Source: Megascapheus bottae
Taxonomy: Eukaryota; Chordata; Mammalia; Rodentia; Geomyidae
Direction: 5' to 3'
Length of the DNA stretch: 64,000 bases
Assembly: GCA_024803745.1 (NCBI GenBank)
Contig: JANJXV010001803.1
Span: forward strand, 1 to 64,000
In this document: positions 36,815 to 47,725 of the stretch, piece after piece
Layout of the letters: the number at the start of each line of letters is the position of its first letter
Position numbering within the stretch: position 1 is the stretch's first letter
The notes under the pieces: generated by a model
What the model saw: only the letters and a program-made list of their open reading frames with translations
Told to the model about the DNA's origin: nothing
Database searches by the model: none
Made by a program: the position numbers and the translations under genes

Positions 36815-39449
36815 GTGAAATCACAGAATGGAGCTGTGTGAAGTCATAGAATGGAAGTGTGTGAAGTCATAGAATTGAGGTGTGTGAAGTTATAGAATGG
36901 ATGTTTGTAAAGTAAGAATGGAGGTGTGTGAAGTCATAGAATGGAGCTGTGTGAAGTCAGAATGGAGGTGTGTGAAGTCACAGAATGGAGGTGTGTGAAG
37001 GCACAGAATGGAGGTGTGTGAAGTCACAGAATGGAAGTGTGTGAAGTCATAGAATTGAGGTGTGTGAAGTCAGAATGGAGGTGTGTGAACTCCGAATGGA
37101 GGTGTGTGAAGTCACAGAATGGAGATTTGCGAAGTCATAGAATGGAGGTGTGTGAAGACAAAATTGTAGTGTGTGAACTCATAGAATGGATGTGTGTGAA
37201 CTAATAGAATGGAGGTGTGTAAAGTCGTGGAATGGAGGTGTGTGAAGTCAAAGAATGGAGGTGTGAGAAGTCAAACAATGGTGGTGTGTGAAGTCACAGA
37301 ATGGAGGAGTGTGAAGTCACAGAATGGAGGGTATGAGGTCATAGAATGCAGGTATGTGAAGTCACAGAATTGAGGTGTTTGAAGTCATATATTGGAGGTG
37401 TGTGAAGTCAAAATGGATGTGTAAAGTCATAGAATGGAGTTGTGTGAAATCATAGAATGAGGGTGTGTGAGGTCATAGAATGGAAGTGTGTGAAGTCACA
37501 GAATGGAGGTGTGTGAAGCCATAAAATGGAGGTGGGTGAAGTCATAGAAAGGAGGTGTGGGAAGTCATAGAATGGAGGAGTGTGAAGTCATAGAGTGGAG
37601 GTGAGGAAGTCATATATTCGAGGTGTGTGAAGTCAAAGAATGGAGGTGTGTGAAGTCAGAATGGAGGTGTGTGAAGTCATAGAATGGAGATTTGTGAACT
37701 CATAGAATGGAGGTGTGTGATGTCACAATGGAAGTGTGTGAAGTCATAGAACGGAGGTGTGTGAAATCACAGAATTGAGGTGTTTGAAGTCATATATTAG
37801 AGGTGTGTGCAGTCAAAATGGATGTTTGAAGTCATAGAATGGAGGTCTGTGAAATCATAGAATGAGGGTGTGTGAGGTCATAGAATGGAGGTGCGTGAAG
37901 TCACAGAATGGAGGTGTGTGAAGTTATAAAATGGAGGTGTGTGACGTTATAAAATGGAAGTGTGTGAAGTCATACAATGGAGGTGTGTGAAGTCACAGAA
38001 TGTAGGTGTGTGAAGTCACAGTATGGAGGTGTGTGAACTCAGAATGGAGGTTTGCGAAGTCACAGAATGGAGGTGTGTGAAGTCATAGAATGGAAGTGTG
38101 TGAAGTCATAGAATGGAGGTGTGTGAAGTCAGAATGGATATGTGTGACGTCACCGAATGGATTTGTGTCAACTCAGAATGGAGGTGTGTGAAGTCACAAA
38201 TTGGAGGTTTGTGAAGTCATAGAATGGAGGTGTGTGAAGTCATAGAATGGATGTTTCTGAAGGAAAAATGAAGGTGTGTGAAGTCAAAGAATGGAGCTGT
38301 GTGAAGTCAGAATTGAGGTGTGTGAAGTCACAGAATGGAGGTGTGTGAAGTCATAGAATGGAGGTGTGTGAAGTCATAGAATGGAGGTGTGTGAAGTCAT
38401 ATAATGGAGGTGTGTGAAGTGACAGAATGGAGGTTTGTGAAGTCAGAATGGAGGTGTGAAGTCATAGAATGGAGGTGGGTGAAGTCATAGAATGGAGGTG
38501 TGTGAAATCATAGAATGGAGGTGTGTAAAATCACATAATGCAGGTGTGGGAAGTCACAGAATGGAGGTGTGTGACGTCACATAATGGACATGTGTGAAGT
38601 CAGAATGGAGGTGTGTAAAGTCACAGAATGGAGGTGTGTGAAGTCATAGAACGGAAGTGTGTGAAGTCATAGAATGGAGGTCTGTGAAGTCATAGCATGG
38701 AGGTATGTGAAATCATAGAATGGAAGTGTGTGAAGTCATAGAATGGAGGTGGGTGAAGTCACAGAATGAAGGTGATTGAAGTCATAGAATGGAGGTGTGT
38801 GAATTCACAGAAGGGATGTGTGTGAAGTCACATAATGGAGGTGTGTGAAGTCAAGGAATGGAGGTGTGTGAAGTCATAGAATGGAAGTGTGTGAAGTCAT
38901 AGAATGGAGGTGTGTGAAGTCAGAATGGAGGTGTGTGAAGTCACCGAATGGAGGTGTGTGAACTCCGAATGGAGGTGAGTGAAGTCACAGAATGGAGGTT
39001 TGCGAAGTCATAGAATGGAGGTGTGTGAAGTCATAGAATGGATGTTTCTGAATTAAGAATGAAGGTGTGTGAAGTCATAGAATGGAGGTGTGTGAAGACA
39101 AAATTTTGGTGTTGAACTCATAGAATGGATGTTTGTGAACTAATAGAATGGAGGTGTTTGAAGTCGTGGAATGGAGGTGTGTGAAGTCAAAGAATGGAAG
39201 TGTGTGAAGTCAAACAATGGTGGTTTCTGAAGTCACAGAATGGAGGTGTGTGAAGTCACAGAATGGAATTGTGTGAAGTCAAAACGGAGGTGTGTGATGT
39301 CAAAGAATGGAGGTGTGTGAAGTCACAGAATGGTGGTGTGTGAAATCAAAATGGTGTTGTGTGAAATCACAAATGGAGATGTGTGAAGTCACAGAATGTA
39401 GGTGTGTGAAGTCAAAATGGAGTTGTGTGAAGTCAAAGAATGGAGGTGA
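36815..39449 (+). repeat. B2 2,635-bp tandem duplication, copy 2
   Basis: This copy abuts copy 1 and showed no substitution or indel in any of the lines I compared. The first difference after the unit is at 36,820 (A) against 39,455 (C), so the exchange took place within the GTGA shared at the junction. The constant offset means no monomer gain or loss since the duplication. It is either very recent or an assembly duplication. Confidence 0.92.
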
Positions 39450-39565
39450 GTGAACTCATAGAATGGAGTTGTGTGAAGTCATGGAATGGTGGTTTATGAA
39501 GTCAAACATTGGAAGTGTGGGAAGTTACAGAAAGAAGATGTGTGAAGTCATACAATGGAGGTGTG

Positions 39566-39572
39566 TGAGTCA
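39566..39572. other. TGAGTCA (AP-1-like) from a shortened monomer
   Basis: A two-base loss in GTGTGAAGTCA gives GTGTGAGTCA, which creates a consensus AP-1 site. The same change is at 43,035-43,041 in the segment repeated with offset 3,469, so the two share one origin. It is probably chance; no promoter context is visible. Confidence 0.2.
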
Positions 39573-41599
39573 GAATGCATGTGTAGGAAGTCATAGAATG
39601 GAGGTGTGTGAAGTCATAGAATGGTGGTGTGTGAAGTCATAGAATGGAAGTGTGTGAAGTCATAGAATGGAGGTGTGTGATGTCATAGAATGGAGGTGTG
39701 TGAAGTCATAGAATGGAGGTGGGTGAAGTCACGGAAGGGAGGTGTGTGAAATCAAAGAATGGAGGTGTGTGAAGTCACAGAATGGAAGTGTGTGAAGTCA
39801 CAGAATGGAGGTGTCTGAAGTCACAGAATGGAGATGTGTGAAGTCAAAAGGTGGTGTGAGAAGTCACAAATATAAGTGTGTGAAGTCACAGAATGGAGGT
39901 GTGAAGTCAAAATGGTTGTGTGTGAAGTCAAAGAGTGTAGGTGTGTGAAGTCATCGAATGGAGGTGTATGAAGTCACAGAATGGAGGTGTGTGAAGTCAC
40001 AGAATGGAAGTGTGTGAAGTCAAAACGGAGGTGTGTGATGTCAAAGAATGGAGGTGTGTGAAGTCACAGAATGGTGGTGTGTCAAATAAAAATGGTGGTG
40101 TGTGAAGACACAAATGGAGGTGTGTGAAGTCACAGAATGTAGGTGTGTGAAGTCAAAATGGAGGTGTGTGAAGGCAAAGAATGGAGGTGTGTGAACTCAT
40201 AGAATGGAGGTGTGTGAAGTCATGGAAGGAAGGTTTGTGAAGTCAAATATTGGAAGTGTGGGAAGTTACAGAAAGAAGATGTGTGAAGTCATAGAATGGA
40301 GGTGTGTGAAGTCAGAATGCAGGTGTGTGAAGTCATAGAATGGAGGTGTGTGAAGTCATAGAATGGAGGTGTGTGAAGTCATAGAATGGAAGTGTGTGAA
40401 GTCATAGAATGGAGGTGTGTGATGTCACAGAATGGAGGTGTGTGAAGTCATAGAATGGAATTGTGTGAAGTCATAGAATGGAGGTGTGTGAAGTCACAGA
40501 ATGGAGGTGTGTGACATCACAGAATGGAGGAGTGTGAACTCACAATGGAGGTGTGTAAAGTGACAGAATGGAGGTGTGTGAAGTCAGAGAATGGAAGTGT
40601 GTGAAGTCATAGAATGGAGGTGTGTGGAGTCACAGAATGGAGGGTATGAGGTCATAGAATGGAGGTATGTGAAGTCACAGAATTGAGGTGTTTGAAGTCA
40701 TATGTTGGAGTGTGTGAAGTCAAAATGGATGTGTAAAGTCATAGAATGGAGTTGTGTGAAATCATAGAATGAGAGTGTGTGAGGTCATAGAATGGAGGTG
40801 TGTGAAGTCACAGAATGGAGGTGTGTGAAGTCATAGAATGGAGGAGTGTGAAGTCATACAATGGAGGTGAGTGAAGTCATATATTTCAGGTCTGTGAAGT
40901 CATAGAATGGAGGTGAGTGAAGTCAGAATGGAGGTGTGTGAACTCAGAATGGAGGTGTGTGAAGTCACAGAATGGAGGTGTGTGAGGTCATAGCATGGAG
41001 GTATGTGAAATCATAGAATGGAAGTGTGTGAAGTCATAGAATGGAGGTGTGTGAAATCACAGGATTGAGGTGTTTGAAGTCATATATTAGAGGTGTGTGA
41101 AGTCAAAATGGATGTTTGAATTCATAGAATGGAGGTCTGTTTAATCATAGAATGAGGGTGTGTGAGGTCATAGAATGGAGGTGTGTGAAGTCACAGAATG
41201 GAGGTGTGTGAAGTTATAAAATGGAGGTGTGTGAAGTCATAAAATGGAAGTGTGTGAAGTCACACAATGGAGGTTTGTGAAGTCACAGAATGGAGGTGTG
41301 TGAAGTCACAGAATGGAGGTGTGTGAACTCAGAATGGAGGTTTGTGAAGTCATAGAATGGAGGTGTGTGAAGTCATAGAATGGAAGTGTGTGAAGTCATA
41401 GAATGGAGGTGTGTGAAGTCAGAATGGAGATGTGTGACGTCACCGAATGGAGTTGTGTCAACTCAGAATGGAGGTGTGTGAAGTCACAGAATGGAGGTTT
41501 GTGATGTCATAGAATGGAGGTTTGTGAAGTCATAGAATGGATGTTTCTGAAGGAAAATGAAGGTGTGTGAAGTCAAATAATGGAGGTGTGTGAACTCAT

Positions 41600-42640
41600 A
41601 GAATGGAGGTGTGTGACGTCACAAAGGAAGTGTGTGAAGTCATAGAATGGAGGTGTGTGAAATCATAGAATGGAGGTTTGTGAAGTCACAGAGTGTAGGT
41701 GTGTGAACTCAGAATGGAGGTGTGTGAAGTCACAGAATGGAGGTGTGTGAAGTCATAGCATGGAGGTATGTGAAATCATAGAATGGAAGTGTGTGAAGTC
41801 ATAGAATGGAGGTGTGTGAAGTCACAGAATGAAGGTGTTTGAAGTCATAGAATGGAGGTGTGTGAAGTCACAGAAGGGATGTGTGTGAAGTCACATAATG
41901 GAGGTGTGTGAAGTCAAAATAGAGGTGTGTGACGTCATAAACTGGAGGTGTGTGAAGTCATAGAATGGAGGTGTGAGAAATCATAGAATGAAGGTTTGTG
42001 AACTCACAGAATGGAGGTGTGTGAAGTCACAGAATGGAGGTTTGTGAAGTCATAGAATGGAGGTATATGAAGTCAAATTGGAGGGGTGTGAAGTCGGATA
42101 ATGGAGGTGTGTGAAGTCAAAGAATGGAGGTGTGTGAAGTCATAGAATGGAGGTGTGTGAAGTCACAGAATGGACGGGTATGAAGTCATATATTTTAGGT
42201 GTCTGAAGTCAAAATGTATGTGTGAAATCATAGAATGGAGGTGTGTTAAATCATAGAATGTTGGTGTGTGAAGTCATAGAATGGAGGTGTGTGAAGTCAC
42301 AGAATGGAGGTGTGTGAAGTCACGGAATGGAGGTGTGTGAAGTCATAGAATGGAAGTGTGTGAATTCATAGAATGGAGGTGTGTGAAGTCAGAATTGAGG
42401 TGTGTGAAGTCACCGAATGGAGGTGTGTGAACTCCGAATGGAGGTGTGTGAAGTCACAGAATGGAGGTTTGCGAAGTCATAGAATGGAGGTGTGTGAAGT
42501 CATAGAATGGATGTTTCTGAATTAAGAATGAAGGTGTGTGAAGTCATAGAATGGAGGTGTGTGAAGACAAAATTTTGGTGTTGAACTCATAGAATGGATG
42601 TTTGTGAACTAATAGAATGGAGGTGTTTGAAGTCGTGGAA
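41600..42640 (+). repeat. B3 ~2.5-kb-offset repeat, copy 1
   Basis: ACAAAGGAAG at 41,621 recurs at 44,056 (offset 2,435), CATAAACTGG at 41,936 recurs at 44,461 (2,525), and GACAAAATTTT at 42,566 recurs at 45,114 (2,548). The increases of 90 and 23 bp equal whole monomers gained in the later copy. The end of this copy, from about 42,320 on to 43,090, also matches 38,850-39,630 with an offset of 3,469, so two repeat registers overlap here. Confidence 0.72.
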
Positions 42641-44034
42641 TGGAGGTGTGTGAAGTCAAAGAATGGAGGTGTGTGAAGTCAAACAATGGTGGTATCTGAA
42701 GTCACAGAATGGAGGTGTGTGAAGTCACAGAATGGAAGTGTGTGAAGTCAAAACGGAGGTGTGTGATGTCAAAGAATGGAGGTGTGTGAAGTCACAGAAT
42801 GGTGGTGTGTGAAATCAAAATGGTGCTGTGTGAAGTCACAAATGGAGGTGTGTGAAGTCACAGAATGTAGGTGTGTGAAGTCAAAATGGAGTTGTGTGAA
42901 GTCAAAGAATGGAGGTGAGTGAACTCATAGAACGGAGGTGTGTGAAGTCATGGAATGGTGGTTTGTGAAGTCAAACATAGGAAGTGTGGGAAGTTACAGA
43001 AAGAAGATGTGTGAAGTCATACAGTGGAGGTGTGTGAGTCAGAATGCATGTGTAGGAAGTCATAGAATGGAGGTGTGTGAAGTCATAGAGTGGAGGTGAG
43101 TGAAGTCATATATTCGAGGTCTGTGAAGTCATAGAATGGAGGTGTGTGAAGTCAGAATGGAGGTGTGTGAAGTCACAGAATGGAGGTGTGTGAAGTCATA
43201 GAATGGAGGTGTGTGAAGTTATAGAATGTATGTTTGTGAAGTAAGAAGAAGGTGTGTGAAGTCATAGAACGGAGGTGTGTGAACTCATAGAATGGAGGTG
43301 TGTGAAGTCATAGAATGGAGGTGTGTGAAGGCATAGAATGGAGGTGTGTGAAGTCATATAATGGAGGTGTGTGAAGTGACAGAATGGAGGTGTGTTAAGT
43401 CAGAATGGAGGTGTGAAGTCATAGAATGGAGGTGGGTGAAGTCACAGAATGGAGGTGTGTGAAATCATAGAATGGAGGAGTGTGAAATCACATAATGGAA
43501 GTGTGGGAAGTCACAGAATGGAAGTGTGTGACGTCACAGAATGGAGGTGTGTGAAGTCAGAATGGAGGTGTGTAAAATCACAGAATGGAGGTGTGTGAAG
43601 TCATAGAACGGAAGTGTGTGAAGTCATAGAATGGAGGTCTGTGAAGTCACAGAATGGAAGGTATGAACTCATGGAATGGAGGTGTGTGAAGTCACAGAAT
43701 TGAGGTGTTTGAAGTCATATATTGGAGGTGTGTGAAGTCAAAATGGATGTGTGAAGTCATAGAATGGAGGTGTGTGAAATCATAGAATGAGGGTGTGTGA
43801 GGTCATAGAATGGAAGTGTGTGAAGTCACAGAATGGAGGTGTGTGAAGTCATAAAATGGAGGTGGTTTTAGTCATAGAAAGGAGGTGTGGGAAGTCATAG
43901 ATTGGAGGAGTGTGAAGTATTAGAGTGGAGGTGAGTGAAGTCACATATTCCAGGTCTGTGAAGTCATAGAATGGAGGTGTGTGAAGTCAGAATGGAGGTG
44001 TGTGAAGTCATAGAATGGAGGTGTGTGAACTCAT

Positions 44035-45190
44035 AGAATGGAGGTGTGTGACGTCACAAAGGAAGTGTGTGAAGTCATAGAATGGAGGTGTGTGAAGTCA
44101 CAGAATGGAGGTGTGAGAAGCCAAAATGGAAGTGTGTGACGTCATAAAATGGAGGTGTGTGAAGTCATAGAATGGAGGTGTGTGAAATCATAGAATGAAG
44201 GTTTGTGAAGTCACAGAGTGGAGGTGTGTGAACGCACAATGGAGGTGTGTGAAGTCACAGAATGGAGCTGTGTGAAGTCATAGCATGAGGGTATGTGAAA
44301 TCATAGAATGGAAGTGTGTGAAGTCATAGAATGGAGGTGTGTGAAGTCACAGAATGAAGGTGTTTGAAGTCATAGAATGGAGGTGTGTGAAGTCACAGAA
44401 GGGATGTGTGTGAAGTCACATAATGGAGGTGTGTGAAGTCAAAATATAGGTGTGTGACGTCATAAACTGGAGGTCTGTGAAGTCAAAGAATTGAGGTGTG
44501 AGAAATCATAGAATGGAGGTTTGTGAAGTCACAGAGTGGAGGTGTGTGAAGTCACAGAATGGAGGTTTGTGAAGTCATAGAATGGAGGTATATGAAGTCA
44601 AATTGGAGGGGTGTGAAGTCGGATAATGGAGGTGTGTGAAGTCAAAGAATGGAGGTGGGTGAAGTCACAGAAAGGAGGTGTGTGAAGTCATAGAATGGAG
44701 GTATGTGAAGTCACAGAATGGACGGGTATGAAGTCATATATTTTAGGTGTGTGAAGTCAAAGTGGATGTGTGAAATCATAGAATGGAGGTGTGTTAAGTT
44801 ATAGAATGTTGGTGTGTGAAGTCATGGAATGGAGGTGTGTGAAGTCACAGAATGGAGGTGTGTGAAGTCACGGAATGGAGGTGTGTGAAGTTATAGAATG
44901 GAAGTGTGTGAAGTCACAGAATGGAGGTGTGTGAAGTCAGAATGGAGGTGTGTGAAGTCACCGAATGGAGGTGTGTGAACTCAAAATGGAGGTGTGTGAA
45001 GTCACAGAATGGAGGTTTGCGAAGTCATAGAATGGAGGTGTGTGAAGTCATAGAATGGATGTTTCTGAATTAAGAATGAAGGTGTGTGAAGTCATAGAAT
45101 GGAGGTGTGTGAAGACAAAATTTTGGTGTTGAACTCATAGAATGGATGTTTGTGAACTACTAGAATGGAGGTGTTTGAAGTCGTGGAATG
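44035..45190 (+). repeat. B3 ~2.5-kb-offset repeat, copy 2
   Basis: This is the partner of 41,600-42,640. It is longer by about five monomers, including a GAGAAGCCAAAATGG unit near 44,115 that copy 1 lacks. It ends near 45,190, where GGAGTTGTGTGAAGTCATAG replaces the GGAGGTGTGTGAAGTCAAAG of copy 1. Confidence 0.7.
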
Positions 45191-45400
45191 GAGTTGTGTG
45201 AAGTCATAGAATGGAGGTGGGTGAAGTCACGGAAGGGAGGTGTGTGAAATCACAGAATGGAGGTGTGTGAAGTCACAGAATGGAGGTGTGTGAAGTCACA
45301 AAATGGATGTGTGTGAAGTCACAGAATGGAGATGTGTGAAGTCAAAAAGGTGGTGTTAGAAGTCACAAATGTAAGTGTGTGAAGTCACAGAATGGAGGTG

Positions 45401-46586
45401 TGAAGTCAAAATGGTTGTGTGTGAAGTCAAAGAGTGTAGGTGTGTGAAGTCATCGAATGGGGGTGTCTGAAGTCACAGAATGGAGGTGTGTGAAGTCAGA
45501 ATAGAGGTGTGCGAAGTCATAGAATGGAGGTGTGTGAAGTCAGAATGGAGGTGTGTGAAGTCATAGAATGGAGGTGTGTGACGTCAGAGTAGAGGTGTGT
45601 GAAGACATAGAATGCAGGTGTGTGAAGTCACAGAATGGAGGTGTGGGAAGTCACAGAATGGAGGTGTGTGAAGTCACAGAATGGAGGTGTGTGAACTCAG
45701 AATTGAGGTAGGTAAAGTCACAGAATTGAGGTGTATGAAGTCATAGAATGGAAGTGTGTGAAGTCATAGAATGGAGGTGTGTGAAGTCACAGAATTGAGG
45801 TGTTTGAAGTCATATATTGGAGGTGTGTGAAGTCAAAATGGATGTGTGAATTCATAGAATGGAGGTGTGTGAAACCATAAAATGAGGGTGTGTGAGGTCC
45901 TATAATGGAGGTGTGTGAAGTCACAGAATGGAGGTGTGTGAAGTCATAGAATGGAGGTGTGTGAAGTCATAGAATGGAACTGTGTGAAGTCAGAGAATGG
46001 AGGTGTGTGAATTCAGAATGGAGGTGTGTGAAGTAATAGAATGGAGGTGTGTGAAGTCAGAATGGAGGTGTGTGAACTCATAGAATGGAGGTGAGTGACG
46101 TCACAAAGGAAGTGTGTGAAGTCATAGAATGGAGGTGTGTGAAGTTATAGAATGGATGTTTGTAAAGTAAGAATGGAGGTGTGTGAAGTCATAGAATGGA
46201 GCTGTGTGAAGTCAGAATGGAGGTGTGTGAAGTCACAGAATGGAGGTGTGTGAAGTCATAGAATGGAGGTGTGTGAAGTCATAGAATGTATGTTTGTGAA
46301 GTAAGAAGAAGGTGTGTGAAGTCATAGAATGGTGGTGTGTGAAGTCACAGAATGGAGGTGTGTGAAGTCATAGAATGGAGGTGTGTGAAGTCATAGAATG
46401 GAGGTGTGTGAAGTCATATAATGGAGGTGTGTGAAGTAACAGAATGGAGGTGTGTGAAGTCAGAATGGAGGTGTGAAGTCATAGAATGGAGGTGGGTGAA
46501 GTCATAGAATGGAGGTTTGTGAAATCATAGAATGGAGGTGTGTGAAATCACATAATGGAGGTGTGGGAAGTCACAGAATGGAGGTG
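45401..46586 (+). repeat. B3 1,186-bp tandem duplication, copy 1
   Basis: TGAAGTCAAAATGGTTGTG starts at 45,401 and again at 46,587. The following order (GAGTGTAGG, TCGAATGGGGG, GTGCGAAG, GAGTAGAGG, GGTAGGTAAAG, GAATTGAGG, CCTATAATGG, GTATGTTTGTG) is the same in both. Few substitutions were seen, for example GTGCGAAG here against ATGCGAAG at about 46,694. Confidence 0.86.
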
Positions 46587-47725
46587 TGAAGTCAAAATGG
46601 TTGTGTGTGAAGTCAAAGAGTGTAGGTGTGTGAAGTCATCGAATGGGGGTGTCTGAAGTCACAGAATGGAGGTGTGTGAAGTCAGAATAGAGGTATGCGA
46701 AGTCATAGAATGGAGGTGTGTGAAGTCAGAATGGAGGTGTGTGAAGTCATAGAATGGAGGTGTGTGACGTCAGAGTAGAGGTGTGTGAAGACATAGAATG
46801 CAGGTGTGTGAAGTCACAGAATGGAGGTGTGGGAAGTCACAGAATGGAGGTGTGTGAAGTCACAGAATGGAGGTGTGTGAACTCAGAATTGAGGTAGGTA
46901 AAGTCACAGAATTGAGGTGTATGAAGTCATAGAATGGAAGTGTGTGAAGTCATAGAATGGAGGTGTGTGAAGTCACAGAATTGAGGTGTTTGAAGTCATA
47001 TATTGGAGGTGTGTGAAGTCAAAATGGATGTGTGAATTCATAGAATGGAGGTGTGTGAAACCATAAAATGAGGGTGTGTGAGGTCCTATAATGGAGGTGT
47101 GTGAAATCACAGAATGGAGGTGTGTGAAGTCATAGAATGGAGGTGTGTGAAGTCATAGAATGGAAGTGTGTGAAGTCAGAGAATGGAGGTGTGTGAATTC
47201 AGAATGCAGGTGTGTGAAGTAATAGAATGGAGGTGTGTGAAGTCAGAATGGAGGTGTGTGAACTCATAGAATGGAGGTGAGTAACGTCACAAAGGAAGTG
47301 TGTGAAGTCATAGAATGGAGGTGTGTGAAGTTATAGAATGGATGTTTGTAAAGTAAGAATGGAGGTGTGTGAAGTCATAGAATGGAGCTGTGTGAAGTCA
47401 GAATGGAGGTGTGTGAAGTCACAGAATGGAGGTGTGTGAAGTCATAGAATGGAGGTGTGTAAAGTCATAGAATGTATGTTTGTGAAGTAAGAAGAAGGTG
47501 TGTGAAGTCATAGAATGGTGGTGTGTGAAGTCACAGAATGGAGGTGTGTGAAGTCATAGAATGGAGGTGTGTGAAGTAACAGAATGGAGATGTGTGAAGT
47601 CAGAATGGAGGTGTGAAGTCATAGAATGGTGGTGGGTGAAGTCATAGAATGGAGGTTTGTGAAATCATAGAATGGAGGTGTGTGAAATCACATAATGGAG
47701 GTGTGGGAAGTCACAGAATGGAGGT
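46587..47725 (+). repeat. B3 1,186-bp tandem duplication, copy 2
   Basis: This copy abuts copy 1 and is 46 bp (two monomers) shorter: the run CATAGAATGG, CATATAATGG, GTAACAG near 46,380-46,440 has lost two units at about 47,560. It also carries private substitutions (GGAGATGTG at about 47,587, GGTGGTGGG at about 47,628). It leads directly into the 3.3-kb HOR series. Confidence 0.84.

Larger units (their letters stand above)
22300..41600 (+). repeat. Domain B2: array block marked by GAAGGAAAAATG monomers
   Basis: The diagnostic unit is GATGTTTCTGAAGGAAAAAT, seen at 22,921, 25,461 (one substitution), 28,551, 30,556, 33,661, 35,615, 38,250 and 41,540 (one base shorter). I did not find it in B1, B3 or A. 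The TATATTTTAGG marker of B1 and B3 was not seen here. The block contains tandem duplications of 3,091, 764 and 2,635 bp. No sequence other than monomers is present. Confidence 0.78.
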
